Shown: piece after piece, positions 1-11,450 of the stretch
Position numbering within the stretch: position 1 is the first letter of the stretch
How the letters are laid out: each line of letters starts with the position of its first letter
Assembly (NCBI GenBank): GCA_963691815.1
Contig: OY829651.1
Span: forward strand, 33,056,504 to 33,120,503
DNA length: 64,000 bases
Source: Echiichthys vipera
Taxonomy: Eukaryota; Chordata; Actinopteri; Perciformes; Trachinidae
Direction: 5' to 3'
Position numbers and translations under genes: made by a program
Notes under the pieces: generated by a model
Databases searched by the model: none
Told to the model about the DNA's origin: nothing
What the model saw: the letters and a program-made list of their open reading frames with translations, nothing else

Positions 1-57
1 TAGTAGAAACAAGCACAGCTAAGGTGACAGAATATGAAAATGATAATAATTATGGTG
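1..57 (-). mobile_element. LINE 3' UTR fragment (family 'J')
   Basis: The segment matches part of a repeat seen again at 1970-2007, 18750-18800, 48437-48480 and 59220-59260, sharing the phrase AGAAACAAGCACAGCTAAGG. Those longer copies show it is the 3' UTR of a YADD-type LINE lying on the minus strand (see 59189-61115). This copy is cut by the window start and is non-coding. Confidence 0.6.
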
Positions 58-111
58 GCAAACATCTCTTAAGCCATCTCGCGTATAATTACAACGCATG
101 TCCTGTTTTTT

Positions 112-413
112 GCGTGTCATTTCACGCCATGTAGTCTCAATTGACTTGTATAGTGCAGAGATGGCGTTGTCATTTCACGCACAAATGTCATTGAGGGAAA
201 ACCCACGTGTTCGTATTTCTCCGCTACTTTCCGGAGAAATACGAAGTGGTGGAGCTTTCTGTCAGAGGGCTGTTTTTTTTAATCAAAATTTCATGTGAAG
301 GATGGCTGAAATAACGGGCGTGAAATGCCCTAACCCTAACCCTAACCCTTACCCTAACCCTAACCCAGACCCTAACCCTAACCCTGGGGAACAACGGGCG
401 TTAAATGACACGC
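112..413. repeat. Inverted-repeat-bounded block around a telomere-like tract
   Basis: A 17-base sequence at 112-128 (GCGTGTCATTTCACGCC) recurs in inverted orientation at 397-413 with one mismatch. A partial third copy lies near 317-327. Between them lies a telomere-like CCCTAA tract. Similar 'cgcgaaaag' and 'cgtgctatttatacgcc' phrases continue to about 505. This may be a non-autonomous DNA element or satellite; I do not recognise the family. Confidence 0.45.
328..386. repeat. Interstitial telomeric repeat (CCCTAA)n
   Basis: About nine degenerate CCCTAA units (TTAGGG on the other strand) run through this stretch, with interruptions such as CCCTTA and CCCAGA. The vertebrate telomere hexamer is established. 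An internal short array like this usually reflects repair-mediated insertion or a repeat-borne array, not a chromosome end. Confidence 0.85.
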
Positions 414-1209
414 GAAAAGCTTAATATACGTAGACATGCACGCGAAAAGTCATGCAAGTCATGAAAAGTGGCGTGCTATTTATACGCCCTCCCATGAGAC
501 CACGTTGTTACAGTGTGTAGTCAAAGAAGTAGTTAGTTGATGATATTGTGTTATTTCAAAAAAAATATTTGACACTTTGTGTCAAAAGGGGGGAATGTAA
601 GAAATAACCAAAGATTGACCTAACTTTTTTTGTAACTCTTTATTTATCTATGATGTAAATCCCATAACAGTCAAGCTGTGAATGACTGCTGGGGGGGATT
701 GTGGATAGGAGTCACATGGGTTGCAAATGGCGACATTTGGGGGGTCGTAAAACACTGATAACCTCCACTGGGGCCATAAACATTGGGTAATGTGTTTTTG
801 TTACTTTGATGTCCTTGTGTTTGTAAGATGCTTTGATGTGAGTGTATATCTGCTGAAGTGATTTCGAGACAGGCAGAGATTGTTGGAGACCCGGTTGTTG
901 GTTGGATGTCTCTCCTGTATGCATACAGTATTTAGTAAAGATATGATTTGAGAAACACTGAGGACTCCAGAGAATTTCTTTCACACATCCTTACCATATA
1001 ACTAATTTGTCTGACAAGAAGAAACTCTAAATTTCAAAATGAAAAAAATGTACCATCGTATGGTATTTTATGAAGAAGGCCTGTGAGATGCTATTGAATT
1101 TGGCTCATGTTTGTGATATGATAAAAACCTGACTTTTTACAGTTGCTTTCACACACATGTTAAAACTGTTGTGTGAAAAGAAAGTATGAAGATAATCTTT
1201 TTATCCCAA
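414..1209. other. No recognisable gene
   Basis: This stretch is AT-rich, with poly-A near 560 and a G-run at 690-698. I see no coding segment or repeat family that I can name beyond the tail of the inverted-repeat block. It lies just upstream of a probable terminal exon. Confidence 0.4.
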
Positions 1210-1420
1210 AGACTCTGACTCAGGCATGCACTGCAAACTGAGTCGGAAGCTACACACGCTGCAGATGCAGTTGAAGGGTGTCAGAGAGGCATACCTCATG
1301 ATCTTCAACACTCCTGGAACAGATGTGGAATCGTTAATAGAGCTTGAGGATGATGATGATGATGATGGAGGTCGATATGAGAGCAATTCAGAGAGCAGTT
1401 CAGAAGATGAACATGTGTAA
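1210..1420 (+). CDS. Terminal exon of an unrecognised gene (paralogue 1)
   Basis: An open segment follows a plausible acceptor (TTTTTATCCCAAAG) and ends in TAA at 1418-1420. From the acceptor it reads as one split codon plus about 69 codons. The C-terminus is strongly acidic, with a run of six aspartates followed by a Ser/Glu-rich tail. The core (LHTLQMQLKGVREAY) aligns with the last exon of the downstream gene (RHILQQKLSAVSSTY at 13250-13310). Intron phase is also shared: both exons begin with two bases of a split codon. It therefore looks like the last exon of a tandem paralogue whose other exons lie outside the window or are lost. I do not recognise the protein. A decayed duplicate exon is the main alternative. 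Confidence 0.5.
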
Positions 1421-1540
1421 CTGCATGACCCTGGAAAAGGTGTGGATCAGATTTTCTAAAGAAGAGAAATTCAGCTAATAACTATCATCTATATTTAATA
1501 TGACCCTAACTTTCATTTCCATGAGGAGATAGTTGCTGAA

Positions 1541-2007
1541 ATTCAATTCAATTCAATTCAATTTTATTTACAATGCAAAATCACAACAAAAGTTACCTCA
1601 GGACACTTTACAGAGTAGGTAAAGACCACACTCTTATTGACAGTCTTATCTTAAAGACTTATTGATGATTTACATAGACACAACAATTCCAAATTGAGTA
1701 CAGTGGCGTAGAAAACCTTCCCTTTAACAGGCAGGAACGTGGAACAGACCCAGCTCTGTGGATGACGGACATCTGTCTGCACTGGTTGGGGAGGAAGGAA
1801 AGAAGAGAGAAAGAGAGAAAAGACGGACAGATGGACAGAGAGAGACAAAGACAGACACAAAAACAGACAGAGAGACACTTCCAGAGATGCAAGCAACCAC
1901 AAAAGTAACAGTAACTATAATAATATCTATAGTAATGTGAATATGACTTATATGTTATGGCAGTTAATATAGTAGAATAGTAGAAACAAGCACAGCTAAG
2001 GTGACAG
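1541..2007 (-). mobile_element. 5'-truncated LINE 'J' copy (3' UTR only)
   Basis: The left end carries the 3' tail (ATTCA)n at 1541-1563, followed by 'tttatttacaatgc', the GGTTGGGGAGGAAG block near 1785 and the purine-rich AGAGAGACAAAGACAGACAC block. It ends with the AAGCACAGCTAAGGTGACAG phrase at 2007. The same order recurs at 18407, 26414 and 37406. The copy is non-coding, and open frames across it are artefacts of low complexity. Confidence 0.75.
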
Positions 2008-2125
2008 CTACGTATATTGGGATAGAAGATTTTTGCAATGTCCCCCAACCCTATTCTGCCTATTCAGCGGGACCATGCAACAATTTGCCATTTTTGAGGT
2101 ATGTGTGTTGTTTGTTTATCTACAG

Positions 2126-2217
2126 GCAGAGCCGATATGATAACTGTGTTTGCCATGGAATGGAACAACAGGAAGACAGAGAGTCTGCACAAGACTCTGG
2201 CAAAATTATTTGTCAAA
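2126..2217 (+). CDS. Internal exon of an unrecognised gene (paralogue 2)
   Basis: A pyrimidine-rich acceptor (TTGTTTGTTTATCTACAG) precedes it and a canonical donor (GTAAGG) follows. The 92-nt exon starts with two bases of a split codon and ends on a codon boundary. It encodes a helical, charged segment containing MEWNNRKTESLHKTLAKL. The next candidate exon (12843) starts in phase 0, so the two join in frame. Upstream exons are not evident. The 1541-2007 LINE insertion lies about 120 bases upstream, so the gene's 5' part may be displaced or missing. Confidence 0.5.
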
Positions 2218-2556
2218 GTAAGGAGTCTGCACTGCAAGTTCACATTTGTCATTTTATGGTTACTTTCTGTGGGATTAAATACCGGCGTCCGAGGTTAAAG
2301 AAGTGACAACTTTGTTCAGCTCATGTCCTGTGACTGGTGTGGAGGCATGGCAGAGTTAGCAAGCCAGCTAACTATCCAGCCATATGCTGGTTGGCTGCTG
2401 GCTTGCTGGTTTTCGTGCACCATTGGCTACAGAAAATAAGCATAGCTGGGTCTTATGGTCCACTGACTCACTGCTACTGGGTTTAACAGTCCCTCCTCCT
2501 CACACCTTCCCGCTCTGGAGAACGTCTACCAAGCATCCTTCCAATGTCCTTTCTAT
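2218..2556. other. Intron sequence without recognised elements
   Basis: This is the start of the proposed 10.6-kb intron. It holds a short imperfect repeat built on 'gctggttggctgctggcttgctgg' around 2385-2410. I see nothing else, up to the L1 target duplication at 2557-2570. Confidence 0.4.
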
Positions 2557-2977
2557 GCAATTAGCATTTTTTTTTAAACACATTTTATTGTTTTTCAAAC
2601 ATAAACAATACAAAACACAGAAACAAACTCCCCATCCCACCCACCAGACAGCAAATGTAATACAAAGTTAGATAAGAAGAAAGAAAAAAAAAAAAAAAAA
2701 GAGAAAAAGAAAAAAAAGTAGTTACATTTACCAGTGCTGTGATATTCATAACATTAAAATAAGTAAGTAAAATAACTAAATAAAATGAAATATATAATTA
2801 AATGATCAGAAATACAAAAAATAAATTAAATAAATAAATAAATAATGGAAAATAAATAAATAAAATACATGTAAATTAAATTAGATGAAATTAAATTTAA
2901 ATGAAAAATAATTACAGTTCTGGTTTGATTCCAGTCAGTACCTAACTACGAGTTAAGAGTAAACAATCATCAGTAGC

Positions 2978-5900
2978 CTATTGTCCCCGCACAGGGGGAG
3001 TCCTATTCCACTCAGAAAACTGTCTGCCCATCATTAGCAGAATTCTCAGATCTACAGGTATATAATCTAAAAAGGGTGTCCAGACTTTTAAAAATAACTC
3101 ATCTTTGCCCTTCACAACAGCTTCCAACCTTTCATGAGGGAGGGTATTAAAGATCTCTCTATACCAAAAGGTGACAGTAGGTGGAAGAGGTTTGGTCCAG
3201 TTTTGCAGGATACATTTTCGGGCAGCAAGAAGGAGCTTTTCAAAAAGCTTATAATGTGATGCAGTGAGATGTAGGTCCCTAGAGGGCAGGCCTAGGAGGA
3301 AAACCCCTGGATCTTTTTTAATTTTTATCTTAAATATACCACTGAGTACCTTTGAGATAAGTGACCAGAATCTGGAGATCAGTTTACATTCCCAAAAATA
3401 ATGAAAGTATGTTCCCCTTTCCAAGTTGCACTTGGTACATAGAGGAGAAATGGAGTGGTCAATTTTATTTAAAATAATAGGAGTAATATGCAGCCTGTGA
3501 AGTATCTTGTACTGAGTTTCTCTTAACCGGTTACAGGTAGATGTAGACTTGATCAGGCGTATAGCTGACAGCCAGTCATCTTCTAGATATTTGTTGTTCA
3601 AGTCTTTTTCCCATCTATGTGAGATGTCTGGTAAAAGGTAAGTGACAGAAGAGCCCAGAAGTGAACAAAATGATGCTATAAAATGTTTTCTATTTTTGCG
3701 CTCTAGGAGAAATCTCTCGACATCACTATAAGAGATGTTGGTAGAAAAAGAGGCGGTCTGTGAGGATACAAAATGTCTAATCTGTAGATACCCAAAAAAG
3801 TGCTGTTTGGGGATATTGAATGTTTCTTGTAACTGTTGGAAAGATAGAAAAATGTTATCCCTCATTAGATCGCCGATTACGGGGATTCCCTTGTCCCTCC
3901 AAGAAAGGAATGTAGGTGAGTTAACACCTGCAGGAAAGTCAGGGTTGTTGGTTATGGGAGACAGTAAAGATTTTGTACTTCTTCTTCCCAGGTATTTGGA
4001 TATATCACGCCATATCCTAATACTGTTATAGATAATGGGATTACATTTTATTTCTGGATTTATTTTATTTGCGTCACAAGTGATTAAACTCCATAGGGAA
4101 TGAGGGTGGTGGGCCCAAGAATCAATACAGGTCTCTCTCTTAATATATGAATGTAACCACCGCCAGAAGTGGCGTGCATGGCAGGCCCAATTATAAAACA
4201 GCATATTGGGCATAGAGAGACCACCTGTGTCTGTAGGTAATTGTAATATCTTAAGCCTCTGCCTAGGTTTTTTGCCTTGCCAGATAAATTTGGATAACGC
4301 CTTCTCTAAATCTAGGTTAATTTTTTTGGACAGATATAATGGGAGCATTTGTAAAGGGTATAGGAGTCGAGGGAGCACATTCATCTTAATGAGACTGATT
4401 CGACCGAACAGGGATAGGGGTAAATTCTGCCATCGCTCCAGGTCTCTTTTGACTGAGGTACATATAGGGGTAAAGTTCAGTTTTTGCAGATCTCTCAGGT
4501 CCGAGGACACCTTTATCCCTAAATAGGTGAAGCCAGATCTTGACCACCTGAAAGGAAAGTTTTCCTGAACATCTGTAATAACTAGGGTTCCCAGTGGCAT
4601 AGCTTCAGATTTATTAAAATTTATTTTATAGCCAGATATATTACTAAACCTATTGAAGATATCTATAATTGTGGAAGTTGAAAGCTGAGGAGAGGATAAA
4701 AACAAAAGGATATCGTCTGCGTATAATGCAATTTTATGTTCCTCATGTCCTATTGTTATTCCCTTTACATCGGTATGGAGTCGAATAGTTTCAGCTAAAG
4801 GTTCTAATGCTACGGCAAAGAGGAGTGGGCTGAGGGGGCACCCTTGGCGTACACCCCTTGCTATTGGGAAGGGTTCGGAACGTCGCCCGTTATAGTTATA
4901 GTTATAACAACAGCTGTAGGTGAGTGATATATGGTTTGGATCCATTTAAGGAAGTCCCCCCCCAGGCCAAATCTCCCCAAGATGTCAAACAAATAGCCCC
5001 ACTCAACCCTATCGAAAGCCTTTTCTGCATCTAGAGAAATGGCCAGAGCCTTCTGTTTATATTGAGAGGTAAATTGTACAATATTCAAGAACCTTCTTAC
5101 ATTGCTAGCTGAATAGCGTCCATAAACAAAGCCCGACTGATCTGGATTTATAAGAGTGGGGAGTAATTTTTCTAGGCGTCCGGCTAAGAGTTTTGACAGT
5201 ATTATGCTGTCTACAGGAATCAGACTGATCGGCCTATAGGAACCACATATGTCAGATGGCTTATCCCTCTTTAAGGTAACCGAGATATTAGCTGTGTTTA
5301 ACGTGGGGGGGAGACAACCCCTATTAAAGGAATCTGAATACATGTCCGTTAAGGGACCAACTATTTCTTGTCTGAATGTTTTGTAAAATTCTGGGCCGAA
5401 ACCGTCCGGTCCCGGAGCCTTGCCTCCCTTAAGAGTGTGTATGGCTTGTAAGACTTCTTCTTTAGTAATTGGCTGGCATAGCTCTGCCTTCTGTGCGTCT
5501 GAAAGAGACGGTAATTTTATCTTGTTAAGAAATGTTGTTCTAGCCTCAGAAGAGGATGTACATTCAGAGCTATAGAGGTCTTTATAGAACAGTTTCATTA
5601 CTTCATTTATATCAGATGATTTGAGGCATCTCATCCCATTTTTGTCTATAAGGGATGGGATTACATTGGGATCGGTTTTACCTCGGGCAAGGCGGGCCAG
5701 TAATCGGCCTGGTTTGTTGCCTGATTCAAATAGTCTGTGTTTAGCAAAAAAAATCTGTGTCTCTGCCTTCCTGGTTAAGAGCTGATTCAAAGCAGAGCGG
5801 GCTGCATCCAGCTGTTTAGCAAGAGGGCTGCTATGAGATATCTTAAACTGAGCTTCTAGATTATCTATTGTCTTCTCTAAATCTAACTGTCTTTTAAGGG

Positions 5901-6824
5901 CGTCTTTCTTCTGTGCTGACGTATACGATATAATAGCCCCACGTATATATGCTTTGCCGGCTTCCCACAGCGTAGAAGGACTGATATCTGGGGTTTTATT
6001 TATAGAGATGTACTGTCGCCATTCAGATGTAATATATTCTGTAACAGAGTGGTTACTTAGAAGGGTAGGGTCAAGCCTCCAGTGTCTGCAAGCAGGATCT
6101 CTATAAGGAGGAGAGATAGTTACACTGATGGGGGAGTGGTCAGAGAGAAACTTGGTGTCAATTGTGCAGTTCAGTATTCTGTTCAAAATTGTTCTTGAAG
6201 ATAAAAAGTAATCTATTCTAGAAGAAACCTGGTGGGGGATTGAGAAAAATGTGTAGTCTTTATCTAAGGGGTGTAGCACCCTCCAAGTATCATATAGATC
6301 TAAATCTTTACAAAAGTCACCCATTTTTGCACTTTTCTTAGAGAGAGTAGATTGGGGGGGGGGGGGGATAAATCAATATTTGGGTTAAAAGCACAGTTAA
6401 GGTCGCCTCCTAGAAGTAAATATGGAGAAGAAAATGTTGCTAAATCTGAAATAAGCTGTGGAATGAAAGAGGCCTCGTTTATTGTTGGTGCATATATACA
6501 ACCAAAAACTACATGTTCTCCATAAAGATAGCCAGATATAATTACATAACGTCCCTCTTTATCTAATAATGTTTTGTCAAGAGTAAAAGGCAGGGAGCGA
6601 TGTAGAAGAATTGCAACACCTCGGCTTTTAGAATTATAAGACGAATAAAATACTTGACCCACCCAGCTTCTCCTCAATTTTATATGTTCTAGGTCTATAA
6701 GGTGGGTCTCTTGGAGAAAGGCAATTTGGCATCTTTCTTTTTTAAGGAAGGATAGGATTTTCTGGCGTTTAATGACATGGTTAATGCCCTTTACATTAAG
6801 TGAAACAATCTTAAGATCACTCAT
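2978..6824 (-). pseudogene. L1 ORF2 endonuclease-reverse transcriptase, two frameshifts
   Basis: The protein would nick target DNA and reverse-transcribe its own RNA. The endonuclease segment (6824-6300) starts MSDLKIVSLNVKG and shows LQETHL and GGDLN; the SDHSPISV motif follows at the next segment's start. The RT segment shows KAPGPDGFGPEF, motif A SLDAEKAFDRVEW, GVRQGCPLSPLLF and YADDILLF. A C-terminal zinc-like motif, CTKCN with H and C, lies near 3420. The reading frame breaks twice. One break is at the 14-base G run (6354-6367). The other is at tandem hexamers around 4887-4905, where the two frames overlap at 4861-4945. Otherwise the chain is open for about 1,280 codons. Both breaks lie in slippage-prone repeats, so they could be length polymorphisms or assembly errors. 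Confidence 0.92.
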
Positions 6825-7467
6825 GTAGGGTTACCTCTATACAGTAAGTGTTCTATGCAGCTATACATGAAACAGAGAAGAAAAAAGGCAGTGTCTGATA
6901 TGGTAGTTAATAAAGGACTGAAGCCAAACATACAAGAAAAGAATACAATAGTTACTGCTGTCTGTAAAAACCCCTCCCAAAACTGAGGCTCGAAACTCTG
7001 AACAAAATAGAGCCCCCCAAACGAAAAAACAATAACAAAGAACATCCTTAAAAAGGCGTTAAGAGTCTTAGGGCAGGTGAAGCAGAGAGGTATCCTCCCA
7101 CCTGTGAGAGAAACGAACACACCAGCCGCAGGAATGTACACATGCATCCCACTACTGATGCCTGTTCTCCGCAACCCCCCCGCCCCACAGCCGACAGCTG
7201 ATCATGAATCACGTCCTGTGATTGAAGCATATAGTCTCAAGAAATAATTAAATACCGCTGGGAGAGAGAAGAAAAAAAAAAGAGAAAAAAGAACGTAGGC
7301 AAATTACCTGAGCATGTATTGTTGTTCTGAAAGTAAACTCCAAGCGATGAGGTCCACACCGGGGCGGATTATGAACTGTTCATCTTCCATTCGGCAAGAG
7401 TTTAATTTCTGTCTGCTGTGTAGACCGTGTTAAACACTTAAGTGTCATCAATATCTTGTGGCCGGGG

Positions 7468-8292
7468 TTAGACGCTTCTGCTCAGAAAAACCTCAGCTTC
7501 ACGTGGGTTTTTGAAGGAGTGGTCCTCGCCGTCCAGGGTGAAGCATAAGTTGGCCGGGTAGCGCATCTGGAACCGCAGCCCTTTCTGGATGAGACGGTCA
7601 CAAACACCGTTGAACTGACGTCGGGCTTCCCTCACCTGGGGTGATAGGTCCTGACGGATGTAGATCTTGTCTCCTTGGTAGGTGACTTCTCGTTTCTCCC
7701 GGACAGCAGAAAGGATCCGTTGTTTGTCACTAAAGTTGTGTAACTTTATGATGACAGGTCGATTGTAATTTTTCTTCGGCGGACCTAAGGCTCTGTGTGC
7801 TCGGTCAATCTTAATGGAGCCTCGTTTGGTCTCCAGACCCAGTGTATCTGGAAGCCAGGTCTCAAAAAACCTGACAGCCTGGTTCCCCTCTGTGCCTTCC
7901 TTGAGGCCCATGATTCGTATGTTATCTCTGCGGCTCCTGTTTTCGCTGTCCTCGGCTCGGTCGGTTAATATCTTTAAATATGAAATGCGGGCTTCAGTCT
8001 CAGCGATCCGCTTTGTGTTGTCTTCCACACATCGGCTTAGTTTGTCCAGAGTAGAATGCAGCTCTGTAAACTTCCGTTCCATGAGAGCGCTAATCTCTTT
8101 GGTAACTGTGTTGGAAACGGTGTTAGCTACGTTTTCCTCAAACGACGTGCTGCTGCCATCTTCCATGTTAGCTTCTGTGTTAGCCGCGAGTAACTTTTTT
8201 TTGTCCTTACGAGTTACGGTTCGCTCGGGTATTTGTGACGCGGGGACAACTCGAGAAGTATTCCCTTTAGTGTTGGACATGTTCCCCAGCAA
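7468..8292 (-). CDS. L1 ORF1p-like RNA-binding protein
   Basis: This is an intact 274-codon ORF. ORF1p of L1 elements trimerises and coats the element RNA in the retrotransposition particle. Here a polar N-terminus (about residues 1-55) precedes a predicted coiled coil with heptad-like charge (about 70-120), then an RRM-like segment containing NIRIMGLKEG (about residues 125-131). The C-terminal domain contains DRAHRALGPPKKNYNRPVII and the RYPANLCF segment. The ATG at 8292 is the first in frame and lies about 110 bases from the element's 5' end. ORF2 lies 643 bases downstream on the same transcript strand. The ORF shows no stops, unlike ORF2. Confidence 0.88.
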   Translation of the reverse strand: MLGNMSNTKGNTSRVVPASQIPERTVTRKDKKKLLAANTEANMEDGSSTSFEENVANTVSNTVTKEISALMERKFTELHSTLDKLSRCVEDNTKRIAETEARISYLKILTDRAEDSENRSRRDNIRIMGLKEGTEGNQAVRFFETWLPDTLGLETKRGSIKIDRAHRALGPPKKNYNRPVIIKLHNFSDKQRILSAVREKREVTYQGDKIYIRQDLSPQVREARRQFNGVCDRLIQKGLRFQMRYPANLCFTLDGEDHSFKNPREAEVFLSRSV

Positions 8293-8692
8293 GTATAGTC
8301 AGGAAATGTTAAGGTTTATCAGTCAAAAATTAATTTTATCGGCTGACGGAGCGGGAGGTCGGCAAAAGCGATCCTCTCAGTGCAAGCGCATCCCGTGACC
8401 CTTCGCAATTAGCATTTTAATTTACATATTGCATTCTTTCACCATAAATTAGCCTTTGTTATAACAAGGAAATAATTGTTTCATGAGGCGCAGTCTGTTT
8501 TGAGGACATACTTTTTAGAATATCCTCATGAATTTGTGCTTGAATGTTTTGTGTTGTCATTTAGTTTTTTCAATAATGATTAAAGATACACTCACTGATA
8601 TTGTCCCCTTTTTTAAAATAACATATTTTGTCTGATACTATGAAATACTTATGGTATATTAAGTTCCACTAGATAGTTATCCTACATCTTAA

Positions 8693-8990
8693 GCCTCTAT
8701 CACACGTGCACTGCAAACCTGTACACAAATATCGGATTCAGTCGGACCGGGCATCGGATGGAGTTTACCCTCCCAGCTTAATAGTGCAAAGACTGGGTAA
8801 TTCCAGAGTGTGCTCATGTGTGAATAAAGACGATTTTTGCCTGCTGTATCAACGGAGTTGATGACATTTATGGATGGTAATGAAAATGTCTTAACAGGAG
8901 CTACGACAAGATTCATGAACCTCTGTCAGTGAGGACTGACTCTGAAATCATCAGACAGATTCAAAGAATAAGAGACTTGTTGTTAGCAAT
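8693..8990 (+). repeat. Unnamed MITE-like repeat, copy 1
   Basis: This stretch is homologous in inverted orientation to about 11620-11926 plus 12780-12812. Shared phrases include CAAAGACTGGGTAA and GACTCTGAAATCATCAGACA. It is non-coding and appears truncated at its right end. I cannot name the family. The second copy carries short inverted termini. Confidence 0.55.
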
Positions 8991-9046
8991 GATACTAAAA
9001 ATTAGCCCATTGGCATATTGTCTACACATAATGTACTGCCCCTGCA

Positions 9047-9088
<42 letters not shown>

Positions 9089-9974
9089 TCCGTTGCCTCC
9101 TGTGAGGATATAATACTGCCTTGGGAAGCACAAAGAGATGGTAAGAAATGTGTTGTATTTGAGTGCTTTGGAAACATCCAATCACCATTTTAACAGAAAG
9201 CTGTGAACATAGTTGAAACATACAGTACAAGTACAAGTGCAATATAGACTGTGCAGGGACACCAGCAAATCTGATTTTTGAATATGAATGATTCATTATA
9301 TTGTCATCTGTATTATGTTGCCACATGAAGCTGTGATAATGTGATAGTTGGTCTTACTGTACAGAACAGAACACAGTCAATAGAAGAGACATGTCTATCA
9401 AGAAACATCCAAAATCTACCCTAACTACTTAGTAAATATGCCTACCAATTTGTCATCTCACAACATACAATATGTAATGCAGCCAATGCAATCTGAATTA
9501 AATACAGGTTGACAGGGATGAGCAGAGGCGTGTATTTACTTGAATTTCTCCATGTTATATTTATAGTTTGCCGTTGCGATCCCTGTGAATTATGTGTTTT
9601 GGCTGGATTATCATACTTTTGGATGGGGATTGTTAGGATTATATTGCTACTACGACTCTTACTCAATACTCCTTATTGGTCAGGTTGATAATTGATATTC
9701 TTATCAGTTCTTGTTTATTATTAAAGAATTGCCTTTTTTGTTATTTAAAGATAATAATACATTCAGAAGAAGATTAGTTTGGATTAATTTCTTTATATGC
9801 TAATTGCAATTTAATATTTCTAGATCAGCAACTAAGTCACTCTACTGTATACATTCAATAATATTCCACAGGCAACAAATCTAAATTCTCAATAAAATGA
9901 ATTGTATTCCAGACATACCAATACTGAATTAAGTTGAGAAAAGAATGTAGAACAATCAGTATCAGTCCTTCGGA
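8991..9974. other. Intron sequence with one (AT)n tract
   Basis: Apart from the (AT)n microsatellite at 9049-9086 I see no element or coding segment here. Open frames are short and compositionally ordinary. Confidence 0.4.
9049..9086. repeat. (AT)n microsatellite
   Basis: About 19 uninterrupted AT dinucleotides. Confidence 0.95.
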
Positions 9975-11277
9975 CAGCTTTTAGTTCAAAGACCCCAAGC
10001 AAATGTATTCTTTGATTTCTCTAGTGCTTTTAACACCATTCAGCCACTGCTAATGTGGGAGAAGCTACGGGTGATGGGAGTAGATGACAAAATGATCTCC
10101 TGGATTACTGACTACCTGACAGGCAGGCCACAGTTTGTTCGTATGGGCAATGTTCTGTCTGATGTGGTGGTTAGTGATACAGGAGCTCCACAGGGGACTG
10201 TACTCTCTCCTTTCCTGTTCACCTTATACACCACTGACTTTCAGTACAACAACTGAGTCGTATCACCTGCAAAAGTTTTCTGACGACTCGGCTGTTGTTG
10301 GTTGTATAAGTGAGGGACAGGAGGAGGAGTACAGGGCACTGGTAGACAACTTTGTGAAGTGGACTGGACAGAATCACCTGCGGCTATACATCAGCAAGAC
10401 CAGAGAGATGGTGATAGATATCAGGAAGAAGAGGATGACGGCTTTCCAACCTCTGTGCATTCTGGGAAAGGATGTTGAGGCGGTGGAGGATTACAAGTAC
10501 CTGGGTGTTACCATCAACCACAGACTGGACTGGAGATCTAACACTGAAGCTGTTTACAAGAAGGGGATGAGCAGACTTTATTTCCTGAGGAAGCTGAGAT
10601 CCTTCAACGTGTGCAGCAAGGTGTTGGAGATCTTTTATCAGTCTGTGGTGGCCCGTGTACTTTTCTTTGCTGTGGTTTGTTGGGGAAGCAGCATTGGCGC
10701 CAGCGACACCAACAGACTCAACAAACTGATCAGGAAGGCTGGCTCTGTGATTGGCTGCAAACAGGACACTCTGGAGGCTGTGGTGGAGAGAAAAAAAACT
10801 GTTATCCATCATGGATAATCCTCTCCACCTTCTCCAACTCACACTGGTCAGACAGCGGAGCACCTTCTCCAAAAGGCTGCTTCAGCTTCGCTGTCGTAGC
10901 AACAGATTCAGGAAATCTTTCCTGCCACAATCCATCACTTTTTATAATAACTCTCTCACCTCTGCCTGACAGAGAACTCTGCTCTCTCTGCTGTTTTATT
11001 TTTGTATATATTATTATTGTTATAGTATAATTTGCATATTTTGTTGTATATATTATTATTGTTATAGTATAATTTGCATATTTTGTTGTATATATTATTA
11101 TTGTTTATTGTTTATAGCACACTGTGCACTGTATATATACACTATGTATATATTTGATTCTATTTATGTTATGTACAAAGTTTTTATTTGCTGACCCACT
11201 ACTGCTGTTACAAAATAATTTCCCAGTCTGGGATCATTAAAGTCATTCTATTCTAATTCTGTTCTATTCTATTCAAA
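9975..11277 (+). pseudogene. Rex1/CR1-type LINE fragment, RT C-terminal part
   Basis: This is a 5'-truncated reverse transcriptase. Motif A reads [11 protein letters not shown], followed by TGAPQGTVLSPFLFTLYT, a catalytic box FSDDSAVVG (Ser where Ala is usual) and [27 protein letters not shown] comes next. Frame changes occur near 10250 and near 10800 in an A-run, after which KSFLPQSITFYNNS reads to a stop at about 10969. The 3' UTR has a 42-bp tandem repeat and ends at 11235-11277 in an irregular (TTCTA)n tail, as CR1/L2/Rex1-group elements do. It is non-functional. Confidence 0.85.
11005..11106. repeat. 42-bp minisatellite in the LINE 3' UTR
   Basis: About 2.4 near-identical copies of a unit starting TATATATTATTATTGTTATA and ending ATTTTGTTG. 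The copies are almost perfect, so the duplication is young. Confidence 0.85.
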
Positions 11278-11450
11278 TGATATGTAAAGCTGCCCCAGTT
11301 ATGATTTCACATAGAACACCGGCATTCTGGAAGCAAAAGAGGCACTTTCACTTACATTTTTATAATTAGCTGTGATGCAGGCTAGCAACTCAAGCTTGCA
11401 AGCCACACAATGAAGAACATTGTGCTAGACCTATGGTGGAATATATTAAA

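Larger units (their letters stand above)
2571..8404 (-). mobile_element. Near full-length L1-clade LINE
   Basis: The element is flanked by a perfect 14-bp target-site duplication, GCAATTAGCATTTT, at 2557-2570 and 8405-8418. On the minus strand the order is: short 5' UTR (8293-8404), ORF1 (7468-8292), inter-ORF spacer (6825-7467), ORF2 (6824-2978) and an AT-rich 3' UTR. The 3' UTR holds poly-A-like and (AAAT)n tracts at 2680-2900. The two-ORF layout with an RRM-type ORF1 and an APE-RT ORF2 is the known L1 organisation. The 5.8-kb length, clean duplication and nearly open ORFs point to a fairly recent insertion. It sits antisense within the proposed intron of the + strand gene. Confidence 0.93.

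Noticed and set aside
98..298. 66-codon open frame near the left end
   Set aside because: It lies in the inverted-repeat/telomere-like block and has no motif or splice support.
2001..2306. 101-codon frame overlapping the 2126-2217 exon
   Set aside because: A different frame from the splice-supported exon. It starts inside LINE-derived sequence and has no protein character beyond chance.
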